A stretch of DNA of 64,000 bases from Paenibacillus andongensis (GTDB lineage Bacteria > Bacillota > Bacilli > Paenibacillales > NBRC-103111). How positions within the stretch are numbered: the first letter of the stretch is position 1; every line of letters starts with the position of its first letter. The notes under the pieces are model-generated. The model worked only from the letters and a program-made list of their open reading frames with translations. It did no database searches and was not told where the DNA came from. The position numbers were made by a program, and so were the translations under genes. The stretch covers positions 3,355,001 through 3,419,000 of the forward strand of contig NZ_CP104467.1 of NCBI RefSeq assembly GCF_025369935.1. The letters are read 5' to 3'. Below, in pieces: positions 41,845 to 50,566 of this stretch.

Positions 41845-42040
41845 TTAGGAAAAACTCCTTCTTTTCAACAATTAGTTTAGTAGATAGCATCTAGATGTCA
41901 GGGTGAAGACAAGTGCCTGGTTTTGCTTGCGAATCATACTGTGATTCCCTGACAAGAGTAGTTCAGCCGCTGTCTTGGCAGGAGCAAAAGCAGTGAGGGT
42001 GATCACAAATGGCATTCACCGAAATCATGTTGTTACTCGA
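41845..42040 (-). promoter_or_regulatory. rpsD 5' leader, probable S4 autoregulatory RNA
   Basis: The transcribed leader is about 195 bases. CCCTGACA and TGTCAGGG (41947-41954 and 41896-41903) can pair around a region that holds a GAATCA/TGATTC hairpin (41931-41947). S4-binding leaders before rpsD are known in Bacillus. The match to that class is inferred from position and structure, not shown. Confidence 0.6.
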
Positions 42041-42046
42041 CTTCTA

Positions 42047-42075
42047 ATTTTATTAAAAACAGGTCCGTGTGTCAA
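42047..42075 (-). promoter_or_regulatory. Strong rpsD promoter
   Basis: Read leftwards, a perfect TTGACA (42070-42075) and TAAAAT (42047-42052) are separated by exactly 17 bases. Confidence 0.85.
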
Positions 42076-42197
42076 GTCTCAATCCTTTAAAGTGATTCTA
42101 AAATATCAGTGCAATAAGCACAGAAAAATAGTATGATATATGAGGTAAGATTTAGCCTGGATCAATAGGACTACAGTTTGTTGGTGAAGGAGAGCCT

Positions 42198-44186
42198 ATG
42201 AGTGAATCACTTCGTAGTATGAAACAACATAGTCGTGCAGAACACTTCGAAGAGTTTCTTCGGCAAGGACTTGTTCTTTCTAGCAGCTTTTCCTATTGGG
42301 AATCTAATTGTCATCAGGTAGTACTAGATGCTTTTGATGAATGGATTCACCAATTCGGGCAAGCGATGCTACCGCCTCAAACCGCACTGTTATGCGTAAA
42401 TACGGATCTTAAAGTGGTTAATGCTTGCTCCAATGATACACTTCTAACTGATGCTTTGCTGCAGGTAGGAGCATCATGGAGCGAAGTCGAACGCAATGAC
42501 AATCCACTTGCACGATGTGCTGCGAATCCCAAAATGCATATAATGACAAGCGAAGAAATGAGCGCAAAAGAACTGAAGTCAGTTATGGCTGCTTCGATTC
42601 CAGTCCTAGATCCACTAGGGAATCCAATTGTATATTTGGGACTATTTTCCCATACACTTGAAGAAGTAGACGAACTTACACAATTATTTTATATCCTTTC
42701 ACTTTCGTTCCAAGGCAGTGTGCAAAGCGTGGCGGATCGTCGTAAGTACGACCATTTATTTATGCAGCATCTGAATAGGGAACTTGAGTTTAAGAAGCAT
42801 GATATATTATTTGAGGCTTCTAAGAAGCTATACGCCAAAATTGATGTCGATTCGGTATTGACTGAAGTCATTGCGTGCATGCATAGCGTTTACCCCAATA
42901 TACAAGTAGATTTATTGCTTTCACAAGATAATGACTCTACGAATCTATCCGTGAAGCCTTTGAATTTCCAAAGTACAGAGGATGACATACGAACACGGGC
43001 TTTCATGGAAGGACATGTTATATTTGAACCTTCATCCGAAAGCAGTGGTCCAAGATCAGGTCATATAGCTGCTCCATTATCAGGCAAGCAGGGTGTATAT
43101 GGTGTTTTATATATGACGTTTAATAGAGAGTTGATTCACGCTTCGGATTTGCAATTCATATCGTTGCTTGCAGATACAGCGGGGTCTGCTTTTGAAAACG
43201 CTAAGTTGTATGAACAATCCAATTTAATGATTAACGAGCTTCGACTTATTAATGAAATCACCAAGCAGTTAAATCAGAGCTTACGTTTAAATGAAATCTT
43301 TAATTCAGCATCGAGCGAGATTTTAAGTATTTTCGGAGCGGATTATAGTTGTATTCTGCAAGCGGATAAAAATAGTGAGAATTTAATCGTACAAGCAACT
43401 AATTTGCCTGCGATGTTTCATGAGACCTTTACCATAGGTCAAGGCTTTTCTGGCGTAGTCTATACCTCCAAAGAACCGATTATTATTTCGGACTATTGGA
43501 GCAATGACAAGATCGAGTCAAAGCTGATGAAGTTAACGAACTCCCGCTCGCTTATTGGTTCGCCGATTCTCGTGAATGGACAAGTTGAGGGCGTTATTCT
43601 AGTCGTGCATAGCAAGCCCAATTTTTTTTCCTACGATAACTACAAATTGCTGCAGGTTCTTTCGGGGCATATCGGCCTTGCCATGACGAATGCTTCCCTG
43701 CATGCTGAAGTGAAACGGATGGTTATTACAGACAATTTGACAGGACTTTATGTACGTCATTATTTGGATGAACAGGCTAATTCGATGCAAAAGAAGGATT
43801 TTTGCGGTTCACTCATCGTAGTTGATATTGACAATTTCAAACAAGTTAATGATACTTACGGTCATCAGGTGGGCGATAAAATCTTGATCCAGGTAAGTCA
43901 AATTATTAAAACTAGTATTAGGGATAGTGATATCGCAGCAAGGTGGGGCGGGGAAGAGCTAGCGGTCTATTTACCTCAAGTTGCCAAGGCTCAAACGATT
44001 CGAATTGCTGAACGTATTCGTGTTCGTGTTCTTGAGGAGACTAATCCGCAAGTAACCGTTTCCTGTGGTGTTTCGGATTGGAATTGGGAAGAAGATAAGA
44101 TTAGTGTAGAATCACTGTTCTATAGGGCAGATATGGCTCTCTATCAAGCGAAAAATAACGGTCGTAACCAAATTCGAATCGGTTAG
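42198..44186 (+). CDS. GAF-GGDEF diguanylate cyclase
   Basis: A 662-residue cytoplasmic signalling protein without membrane segments. The N-terminal ~190 residues resemble the sensory GAF-like region of transcription activators (ALLCVNTDLKVVNACSNDTL). Two GAF-type domains follow (about 205-335 and 345-490). The C-terminal GGDEF domain (about 500-660) has TDNLTGLYVRHYLDEQ, VVDIDNFKQVNDTYGHQVGD and the active loop RWGGEELAVYLP, a GGEEL variant compatible with cyclic di-GMP synthesis. I see no RxxD inhibitory site. The gene stands alone and is followed by a terminator. Confidence 0.9.
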   Translation: MSESLRSMKQHSRAEHFEEFLRQGLVLSSSFSYWESNCHQVVLDAFDEWIHQFGQAMLPPQTALLCVNTDLKVVNACSNDTLLTDALLQVGASWSEVERNDNPLARCAANPKMHIMTSEEMSAKELKSVMAASIPVLDPLGNPIVYLGLFSHTLEEVDELTQLFYILSLSFQGSVQSVADRRKYDHLFMQHLNRELEFKKHDILFEASKKLYAKIDVDSVLTEVIACMHSVYPNIQVDLLLSQDNDSTNLSVKPLNFQSTEDDIRTRAFMEGHVIFEPSSESSGPRSGHIAAPLSGKQGVYGVLYMTFNRELIHASDLQFISLLADTAGSAFENAKLYEQSNLMINELRLINEITKQLNQSLRLNEIFNSASSEILSIFGADYSCILQADKNSENLIVQATNLPAMFHETFTIGQGFSGVVYTSKEPIIISDYWSNDKIESKLMKLTNSRSLIGSPILVNGQVEGVILVVHSKPNFFSYDNYKLLQVLSGHIGLAMTNASLHAEVKRMVITDNLTGLYVRHYLDEQANSMQKKDFCGSLIVVDIDNFKQVNDTYGHQVGDKILIQVSQIIKTSIRDSDIAARWGGEELAVYLPQVAKAQTIRIAERIRVRVLEETNPQVTVSCGVSDWNWEEDKISVESLFYRADMALYQAKNNGRNQIRIG

Positions 44187-44187
44187 T

Positions 44188-44218
44188 AAAAAGCACTTGT
44201 CTAAGGACAGGTGCTTTT
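44188..44218 (+). terminator. Terminator of GGDEF gene
   Basis: AAAAGCACttGTC pairs with GGACaGGTGCTTTT around a short loop. Confidence 0.85.
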
Positions 44219-44262
44219 GCTTCGCTCTAACACTTTTCACATCAAGAACGCGGTTGCTCAAC

Positions 44263-44291
44263 TTGCAAAAAATGTCGATAAAAGCTATCTT
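44263..44291 (+). promoter_or_regulatory. Promoter for TVP38-family gene
   Basis: TTGCAA (44263-44268) and TATCTT (44286-44291) with a 17-base spacer, about 160 bases before the proposed start codon. Confidence 0.55.
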
Positions 44292-44448
44292 ATCTAATAA
44301 ATTTACATTGGTAGGGTAAACTACATGAAGGATGGAAATAGGCTAGGGTACTTCGCCATTGTTGAACAGATAACTCTTCAATTTTCTCTTCCTGAACCTT
44401 CTGTAAAATGTTACAATGGTTTTGGTCTAAGGGAAGGATGGTCGAAAT

Positions 44449-45138
44449 TTGTCGGTGTTAAACAGAAACAGAAAGCACATTTTGTTAGGTTTTTTTATTT
44501 GTATTCTGCTCGTTGCTCTGATTGCCTTTTTATTTTATAACCCTACAGGCATTAAACTTACTCACAGTAATATGCGACAGCTATCTGAACATTTAAGGGA
44601 CATTGGTTGGCCCGGTAAAATCATCGGAATGGCTTTAATTTTTTTTCAAACGTTCTTTCCGTTTATTCCGTTTGTTGTTGTTGCAGGTACGAATGTTGCT
44701 ATTTTCGGTATTAAAATAGGGTTTCTTGTTAATTACATAATGTCTTGTTTGGGAGCCATTGCCTCTTTTTATTTTGCTCGCTATTATGGACATGCATGGG
44801 TAGAGAAAAAGCTCGAGCGATTCCCGTTAGTGACGCAGTTTAGTAAGCGGATGGAAAAGCGTGGATTCCTGTATGTCCTTCTAGGCAGATTGATTCCGAT
44901 TTTACCTTCTTCGGCGATTAATTTTGGTGCGGGGCTAACTCGAATGCGGTTTACTCATTTTCTATGGGGGACCTTGCTGGGGAAACTGCCAATCGTATTT
45001 CTGGAATCGATGATTGCGCATGATTTATTTCATTTCCAGAAATATAAGGGAAGATTACTTTGGTTGCTCGGTATTTTCGTTGTTTTGATTCTAGTGGGGA
45101 ACGGCGTGAAGAAAGCCATTGCAGCAAAGACGAAGTAA
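44449..45138 (+). CDS. TVP38/TMEM64 (DedA-superfamily) membrane protein
   Basis: A 229-residue integral membrane protein with about five hydrophobic segments. FFQTFFPFIPFVVVAGTNVA, GAIASFYFARYYGHAW and the conserved LLGRLIPILPSSAINFGAGL with FLWGTLLGKLPIVFLESM are hallmarks of the VTT/SNARE-associated domain. Such proteins act in lipid scrambling or envelope homeostasis. The start is uncertain: a TTG at 44449 lies behind GGGAAGG with a long spacer, and the start is not helped by any closer ATG in frame. Confidence 0.88.
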   Translation: MSVLNRNRKHILLGFFICILLVALIAFLFYNPTGIKLTHSNMRQLSEHLRDIGWPGKIIGMALIFFQTFFPFIPFVVVAGTNVAIFGIKIGFLVNYIMSCLGAIASFYFARYYGHAWVEKKLERFPLVTQFSKRMEKRGFLYVLLGRLIPILPSSAINFGAGLTRMRFTHFLWGTLLGKLPIVFLESMIAHDLFHFQKYKGRLLWLLGIFVVLILVGNGVKKAIAAKTK

Positions 45139-45252
45139 AGCGCTTTACTTGGAGAATGAAGGAAATTTTTAGTTGCGTTAAGTAACCTTTCCAAGTTATC
45201 ATATAGGGAGCAAGACGACCAATTCAGATGCGAATAAATGGAGGAATGAAAT

Positions 45253-45501
45253 ATGCCAAGTGCTAATAATGCCGCAATTGTTGAAATTTCACAAACAGCT
45301 AATAAATTCAGATCGTCAATCGTTCTCCAATATGATAATAAGTATATCGATGTAAAAAGTATCTTAGGTTTGTTCACTACATTGCTTAGTTCCAGCAACT
45401 ATGATCTTCATGTTCATGGGCCGGATGCAGAAGAAGCGAAAGTCGCTATGGCTGAAGTGTTCGCAAAGCACAATTTGGGCGTAAACGTTGTTCAAGAATA
45501 G
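45253..45501 (+). CDS. HPr-like protein lacking the phosphorylatable histidine (Crh-like)
   Basis: An 82-residue protein with the HPr fold: QTANKFRSSIVLQYDNKYID, then VKSILGLFTTLLSS and HGPDAEEAKVAMAEVF. HPr His15 aligns with Asn5 and the HARP motif is missing, so it cannot relay phosphate in the PTS. Ser46 is kept as Ser36 in VKSILGL, at the expected 31-residue distance. This is the Crh situation, where HPr kinase modifies the Ser and the product acts with CcpA; ccpA is at 30.5 kb. The start ATG follows GGAGG. The gene is preceded by a promoter-like TTGCGT/TATCAT pair and followed by a strong terminator. Whether it is true Crh or a separate HPr paralogue is open. Confidence 0.78.
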   Translation: MPSANNAAIVEISQTANKFRSSIVLQYDNKYIDVKSILGLFTTLLSSSNYDLHVHGPDAEEAKVAMAEVFAKHNLGVNVVQE

Positions 45502-45514
45502 CGTTCATGCTTTA

Positions 45515-45553
45515 AGAAGGTACTCTCAGAATCTCTGAGGGTACCTTCTCTTG
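45515..45553 (+). terminator. Terminator of HPr-like gene
   Basis: AGAAGGTACtCTCAGA pairs with TCTGAGgGTACCTTCT around an atc loop, followed by cttgtat. Confidence 0.85.
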
Positions 45554-45625
45554 TATATTGATCCAATTTCGCTTAATATAGATCATATAAGGACGGATGA
45601 CTATGCGTATAGGGGGAAGTTGGGA

Positions 45626-45913
45626 ATGTCTTCATCTGATCTATTGCTGGACATGAATCAAAAAGCGCTTAATCTTCTCCAAGAAGATGCAGATAAAATC
45701 GAAAAACTCATCGAAGTACAAATGGAGAACTTGACAACGCGTCAATGTCCACTGTATGAAGAAGTTTTAGATACGCAAATGTACGGACTTTCTAGAGAAA
45801 TTGATTTTGCCATTCGAGCGGGACTTATTTCCGAAATGCCTGGCAAACAAATTCTCAGCAAGCTTGAACGTAACCTTGCGCAGCTATATGAAGCGTTGAA
45901 TAACAAAAAGTAA
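45626..45913 (+). CDS. ylaN: YlaN family protein (UPF0358)
   Basis: A 95-residue helical protein. [20 protein letters not shown] and [19 protein letters not shown] are nearly identical to B. subtilis YlaN, which is needed under iron limitation and in S. aureus has been connected with Fur and Fe-S cluster supply. An ATG at 45626 behind AGGGGGAAG gives the family length; the open frame to 45551 has no good start. It is a single-gene unit with its own terminator. Confidence 0.94.
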   Translation: MSSSDLLLDMNQKALNLLQEDADKIEKLIEVQMENLTTRQCPLYEEVLDTQMYGLSREIDFAIRAGLISEMPGKQILSKLERNLAQLYEALNNKK

Positions 45914-45939
45914 CCCTTCACAATGGGTTACTTTTTTTT
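45905..45939 (+). terminator. ylaN terminator
   Basis: AAAAAGTAACCC pairs with GGGTTACTTTTT around a short loop; the left arm includes the stop codon. Confidence 0.9.
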
Positions 45940-45954
45940 GTCTTTGTTATGTAG

Positions 45955-47001
45955 TTAGACGAGGAAGAATACGACGCCTAGAATGATATAGACCACGAGC
46001 AGCAGAAGTCCTTCATACCAGTTGGTAGAGCCATCTTGGGTTATCGACTTCGTAATAAAGACGGCGACTCCGATGGCAGCAATTTCATAAGTGGAGAAGA
46101 CAATGTTCATAGGTGTTCCACTTACGAAGAAACTGATAAGTATAAGCACAGGAGCTACGAATAAGGCGATCTGTAATGAACTGCCGATGGCTATTTCGAC
46201 GGCTGCGCCCATTTTATTCTTCATAGCCATCATCACGGCTGCGCTATGTTCTGCGGCATTTCCAATAATGGCAATGAGGAATGCGCCTACAAACAGTTCA
46301 GATAATCCAAATCTATGGGTAACTTCTTCTAAGGTACCAACTAACCACTCACTGGTGAAAGCTACCATGACTGTGGCAAGGATTAGAAATAGAATCGAAG
46401 TTCCTTTGGACCACGCTGCCTCACCATGTTCAATGGCTTCGTCAGAAAGTACACTTTTGTGTGTAACCATGGAGAATAGGAGCCAAAGCAGGTAGGCGAC
46501 GATCAGTAATATGGCGACGATCATGCTCATCGTTGACGTTTCCTTGGTTGTCAATCCACCGGTAAAGATGGCTGGAATGAATAGCGCAACAACGCCAAGA
46601 ATCATTAAGGAAGAATTGTGTGAAGCAAGTTTTACGTTAAATGACTGTTCTTTAAACTTTAATCCACCTGTAAATATACTCAGTCCCAGAACAAGCAGCA
46701 GATTGCCGATTATGGCTCCGGTGAGACTGGCCTTGACAACATCGAACAATCCGTCTCTAACTAAGAAGAATGCAATAATTAACTCAGCTGCGTTACCGAA
46801 TGTTGCATTGAGAAAGCCGCCTACTCGCTCACCTGCATAGTGCGCAACACTTTCTGTCGCTTTACCTAGAAATCCAGCTACAAAAATGATCGCTATACAA
46901 GCAATAATGAATTGAAGTGTTGAATTCAGATGCATGTAATGAGCGATACCCGTTGCAACGAAAGAAATGATTAACCCGATGTAAAACATTTTTCCTTTCA
47001 A
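45955..47001 (-). CDS. Calcium/proton antiporter (CaCA superfamily, CAX type)
   Basis: A 348-residue membrane protein with about eleven hydrophobic segments. The two inverted alpha-repeats are evident: GFLNATFGNAAELIIAFFLV in the first half and FLIAIIGNAAEHSAAVMMAM in the second, each with the GNxxE ion-binding motif. It exchanges cytoplasmic Ca2+ (or another divalent cation) for protons. The start is TTG at 47001 behind GGAGGG; a weaker alternative is the ATG at 46989. It is convergent with ylaN. Confidence 0.93.
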   Translation of the reverse strand: MKGKMFYIGLIISFVATGIAHYMHLNSTLQFIIACIAIIFVAGFLGKATESVAHYAGERVGGFLNATFGNAAELIIAFFLVRDGLFDVVKASLTGAIIGNLLLVLGLSIFTGGLKFKEQSFNVKLASHNSSLMILGVVALFIPAIFTGGLTTKETSTMSMIVAILLIVAYLLWLLFSMVTHKSVLSDEAIEHGEAAWSKGTSILFLILATVMVAFTSEWLVGTLEEVTHRFGLSELFVGAFLIAIIGNAAEHSAAVMMAMKNKMGAAVEIAIGSSLQIALFVAPVLILISFFVSGTPMNIVFSTYEIAAIGVAVFITKSITQDGSTNWYEGLLLLVVYIILGVVFFLV

Positions 47002-47199
47002 AGTAAACCCTCCGACTCATTCTTTTATTGGTACTTTTTGACTTCTTTTAATATACCTACTTTGGAACCCAATGTAAATTCGATTTGACTGTTATCTCTG
47101 TTCTTGCTTTCATCTAGTGAACTTATTACAATAGATTTATACCAGAGTGGAGAGACTTTGAGCTCCACTCAAAGTTCCCAATATGAGGAGTTGATCTGT

Positions 47200-47580
47200 A
47201 TGTCCGAAGACAATCAAACCGGCTTAATTCGTATTTCTGATGATGTAGTATCAACAATAGCAGGACTTGCAGCTCTAGAGACAGCAGGCATAGCAGGCAT
47301 GTCAGGCGGTATCTCGGAAGGCTTAGCTAAGCGACTAAGTGGTAAGAATGTGCAGCGCGGCGTTTCTGTTGAGGTTGGGCAAGTGGAAGCTGCCATCGAT
47401 CTGCGTGTTATCGTCAATTACGGTTCCCGAATTCAGGATGTATGCAGGGATCTCCAAGAAAACGTGAGAGAAGCTGTTGAAAATATGACTGGACTAACCG
47501 TGGTGGAAGTCAACGTCAAGGTGGAAGGTGTCGCGTTCAAGGAAGAAGAGACGTCAGACGATCCACATCGTGTAAAATAA
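47200..47580 (+). CDS. Asp23/Gls24 family envelope stress protein
   Basis: A 126-residue Asp23 domain protein: GLIRISDDVVSTIAGLAALE, a Gly-rich GIAGMSGGISEGLAKRLSGK, VEVGQVEAAIDLRVIVNYGS and VREAVENMTGLTVVEVNVKV. The family includes Asp23 of S. aureus and B. subtilis YqhY and YloU, linked to envelope stress or fatty-acid control. GAGGAG upstream of the ATG at 47200 sets the start rather than the longer frame from 47104. It converges on the SEDS gene across a shared terminator. Confidence 0.9.
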   Translation: MSEDNQTGLIRISDDVVSTIAGLAALETAGIAGMSGGISEGLAKRLSGKNVQRGVSVEVGQVEAAIDLRVIVNYGSRIQDVCRDLQENVREAVENMTGLTVVEVNVKVEGVAFKEEETSDDPHRVK

Positions 47581-47625
47581 AAAAAGACTCAATCGAATTC
47601 ACTGAAATCGATTGGGTCTTTTTTT
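47579..47625. terminator. Bidirectional terminator overlapping SEDS gene end
   Basis: AAAAAAAGACtCAATCGA pairs with TCGATTGgGTCTTTTTTT. Its right arm lies inside the last codons of the SEDS gene. Confidence 0.85.
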
Positions 47626-48768
47626 GGGTTTTGCATCTTCTTTGTGTGATTGTTCCCGAGATATACTGAGCAGGATCCCCATACTGATGAGTGAGACCAT
47701 CATGGAGGAACCTCCTGCCGAAATAAAGGGCAAGGTTACACCAGTTAAAGGGATGGTGTTTGTTACTCCGCCGATATTAATGAAGGCTTGAAAAGCAAAC
47801 ATAACCATGATACCAACACCAGTTAGCATTCCGAACATATCAGGACTGCGCACTGCAACGAGAATGCCTCGCCATAGGAAGATAAGAAAAATAAGGATGA
47901 ATAAGGCACTACCAATGAATCCGAGTTCTTCCCCGATGATCGCAAAAATGAAGTCAGTATGAGCTTCAGGCAAATAATGCAGCTTCTGAATACCTTGTCC
48001 GAATCCTGCGCCCGTTAATCCGCCATGACCAAAGGCGTACAAAGATTGAACAACTTGAAGTCCATTACCTTGTGGATCAGAGAAAGGATCTAGAAAGGAG
48101 GTCAGACGGTTTAACCGGTAATTGTTATCAGTGTTTCCTTTGAGCAGGTAAAGAGCTCCCCCTATCGCGGCAATGGAAACAAAGCCTGTCCCAATAAAGA
48201 ATATATGCTTCAAATTGGAGCCACCGACCATAATGACGATGGCTGCGCATACGAGCAGAATCATACAGGAGCCAAAGTCTGGCTGTAACATGATTAGAAA
48301 GCATACAAAGCCAACGATAAGAATGGCAGGGAGCAGCCCTTTCTTGAAATTACGGAACTTCTCTTCTTTATTACTAATGAGAGAAGCCAAGTAAAGGATA
48401 ACAATGAGTTTGGCAAACTCCGTAGGCTGAATACCAAATTTACCTACGTTAAACCAGCTGGCTGCACCATTTGATTTTGAAGTGAAAATAACGAGAACGA
48501 GCAGCACTACGACAACAAAGAAAGCAGGAATAACTAACTTCTTGAGCTTGGAGTAGTGGAGGTTCATACAGAAAAGCATGCCGACCGTCCCTATGCCTAC
48601 GGCCATGAGCTGCTTTTTTGTAAAGAACCATGGATCATTGTTAAATTTGGCATAATAAGCACTCGTCATTGAGCTTGCACTAAAGACCATGGCAAGACCG
48701 AAGCAAACAAGTACAAACGTTAAAAATAGCAGCAGAAAATCCGGCGTTCCTCTTCGAGGGGGATTCAT
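47599..48768 (-). CDS. SEDS-family peptidoglycan polymerase (FtsW/SpoVE/RodA)
   Basis: A 389-residue protein with about ten membrane segments. FSASSMTSAYYAKFNNDPWF near the N-terminus, GIQPTEFAKLIVILYLA, MLQPDFGSCMILLVC, YLPEAHTDFIFAIIGEELGF and the C-terminal PLTGVTLPFISAGGSSMM are FtsW/SpoVE motifs. SEDS proteins polymerise glycan from lipid II together with a partner class B PBP, absent here. The sequence favours FtsW/SpoVE over RodA. It lies directly downstream of yugN on the same strand. Confidence 0.9.
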   Translation of the reverse strand: MNPPRRGTPDFLLLFLTFVLVCFGLAMVFSASSMTSAYYAKFNNDPWFFTKKQLMAVGIGTVGMLFCMNLHYSKLKKLVIPAFFVVVVLLVLVIFTSKSNGAASWFNVGKFGIQPTEFAKLIVILYLASLISNKEEKFRNFKKGLLPAILIVGFVCFLIMLQPDFGSCMILLVCAAIVIMVGGSNLKHIFFIGTGFVSIAAIGGALYLLKGNTDNNYRLNRLTSFLDPFSDPQGNGLQVVQSLYAFGHGGLTGAGFGQGIQKLHYLPEAHTDFIFAIIGEELGFIGSALFILIFLIFLWRGILVAVRSPDMFGMLTGVGIMVMFAFQAFINIGGVTNTIPLTGVTLPFISAGGSSMMVSLISMGILLSISREQSHKEDAKPKKRPNRFQ

Positions 48769-48781
48769 GCTGTTTCCTCGC

Positions 48782-49129
48782 CTAGTCTGCTAATAATTGC
48801 TGCAGCTGTGCTAATTTTTGATTGGAGATTTTGAGAACGGACTCAGGGATAGGAGAATTGTAATCCAAGCCGTGCGGGAACGTTTCTTTACCTATGTAAG
48901 CATCTTCTAAGAATAGGATTGCATAAGGAGATTCTAGTTTACCGGATTCTACGCGAGCATTTACACGTAAGAAATATACGGAATTACTTGCTTTATCTTC
49001 CATTTTAAAATCATAAGTAGCACGCGTGTATTCCCACTGCCAACGCACGAAACCAAGTTTAGTCGTTACTTCATCCAGGTGAGCCAAATCACTTTTTAAG
49101 CCTTTTAGGCCAGTTGCTTCAATAATCAC
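48782..49129 (-). CDS. yugN: YugN-like family protein
   Basis: A ~115-residue protein of the YugN-like family: LDEVTTKLGFVRWQWEYTRA, ATYDFKMEDKASNSVYFLRV and ETFPHGLDYNSPIPESVL. Function unknown; the family is found in sporulating Bacilli. The frame opens with ATGs at 49159 and further in, but GGAGG followed after 8 bases by GTG at 49129 gives a start beginning IIEATGLKGL, which suits the family length. It is 13 bases upstream of the SEDS gene and probably co-transcribed. Confidence 0.82.
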   Translation of the reverse strand: MIIEATGLKGLKSDLAHLDEVTTKLGFVRWQWEYTRATYDFKMEDKASNSVYFLRVNARVESGKLESPYAILFLEDAYIGKETFPHGLDYNSPIPESVLKISNQKLAQLQQLLAD

Positions 49130-49333
49130 TTTTAACGCCTCCATATTGTACGTATGCATTCTTTATTCATGATAGTATGTTTCCCAAGGTTCTGCAAGTC
49201 GATAGCAACGTCAATTTTCTAATATTTGATGGCACTTTACAGATGAAACATGTTCATTTATTTGGTAGAATAGGTTCAATGACACAGCAAGCGTGAAAAG
49301 TTAAGAAACAAGGATGGGCGGAGGATTTTCCTT

Positions 49334-50503
49334 ATGAACGATTTTCAAGCTAGCTTACAAGCGAATTATGAAGAAATGGTTGCCTGGAGGCGCTACTTAC
49401 ATCAAAACCCAGAACTCTCTTTCCATGAATATCGTACCGCTGAATTTGTGGCGAATCATTTACAAAGTTGGGATATAGAAGTGCGCAAAAATGTAGGAGG
49501 CAATGGCATTGTCGGACTGCTCCGCGGCAGCAGCGAAGGTCCTACGGTTGCGCTTCGAGCAGACATGGATGCACTGCCTATTCAAGATGAAAAGAACTGT
49601 GCGTACTCTTCGCTCACGAAGGGAGTTATGCATGCTTGCGGACACGACGCACACACCTCAACACTGCTTGGCATTGCCAAAGTGGCGAGTCAACATCGTT
49701 CTCAACTGAAAGGGAATCTGGTTTTCTTGTTCCAGCATGCTGAAGAAATTACGCCTGGTGGCGCTGATTCCATGATCCAAGATGGAGCTCTTGAAGGTGT
49801 TGATGCCGTGTTCGGCGTTCATTTATGGACACCATTTCCAGTTGGCCATTATTATTCCAAAGCAGGTCCCTTAATGGCGGCACCCGACGAATTCACCATT
49901 CACATTCAAGGAAAAGGTGGACATGGGGGGTTACCTCATCAAACCATTGACAGTATTTATGTAGCTTCACAATTAGTTGTTAATCTTCAATCGATCGTGA
50001 GCCGACAAATAGATCCGATAGAACCATGTGTGGTTAGCGTAGGATCCTTCCATGGAGGCTCTAGCTTCAATGTCATAGCTGAAACGAGTGTGCTGAATGG
50101 CACTGTGCGCACTTTCAATGCGGAACTTAGACAAGATGTGAAGGAGCGCCTAGAACGGATTGTACACGCCACTTGTGAGATGTATCAGGCTTCTTACAAG
50201 ATAAACTATAAACTAGGTTACCCTACGGTTGTTAATGACGGGAAAGAAGCTGAGCGTTTCTTCAAAGTCGGAAGCGAATTATTTGGGGCAGAAGCTGTTC
50301 ACGAGTCTCCGCTTATTATGGCCGGAGAGGACTTTTCCTATTATTTGAACCACCGACCAGGTTGTTTTATGTTCGTTGGTGCAGGTAATGTTGAGGCTGG
50401 CATCATACATCCGCATCATCATCCGAAGTTCGATATTGATGAGAAATCTATGCTGAATGCGGCAAATTTGCTGTTAGGAATGGCTTTGGATTATATGGCA
50501 TGA
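49334..50503 (+). CDS. M20-family amidohydrolase (N-acyl amino acid hydrolase type)
   Basis: A 389-residue metallopeptidase-like amidohydrolase. LHQNPELSFHEYRTAEFV, VALRADMDALPIQDEKN, GVMHACGHDAHTSTLLGIAK (metal-binding Cys-His/Asp), FLFQHAEEITPGGADSM with the catalytic Glu pair, and IMAGEDFSYYL are as in N-acetyl-L-amino acid and hippurate hydrolases (YxeP, AmaA). The dimerisation domain contains HIQGKGGHGGLPHQT. The acyl substrate cannot be told from sequence. GGAGG precedes the ATG. A CBS gene follows after 63 bases. Confidence 0.92.
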   Translation: MNDFQASLQANYEEMVAWRRYLHQNPELSFHEYRTAEFVANHLQSWDIEVRKNVGGNGIVGLLRGSSEGPTVALRADMDALPIQDEKNCAYSSLTKGVMHACGHDAHTSTLLGIAKVASQHRSQLKGNLVFLFQHAEEITPGGADSMIQDGALEGVDAVFGVHLWTPFPVGHYYSKAGPLMAAPDEFTIHIQGKGGHGGLPHQTIDSIYVASQLVVNLQSIVSRQIDPIEPCVVSVGSFHGGSSFNVIAETSVLNGTVRTFNAELRQDVKERLERIVHATCEMYQASYKINYKLGYPTVVNDGKEAERFFKVGSELFGAEAVHESPLIMAGEDFSYYLNHRPGCFMFVGAGNVEAGIIHPHHHPKFDIDEKSMLNAANLLLGMALDYMA

Positions 50504-50566
50504 ATGCCGTCCGTCCTTTGGAGAATGCTATAGAGGTAAGTTAACTCCGAGGAGGGATTATTGGAA

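Noticed and set aside
44325-44540. Small gene overlapping the start of the TVP38 gene
   Set aside because: It has no ribosome binding site, shows no family resemblance, and overlaps the start of a clear TVP38 membrane protein in another frame.
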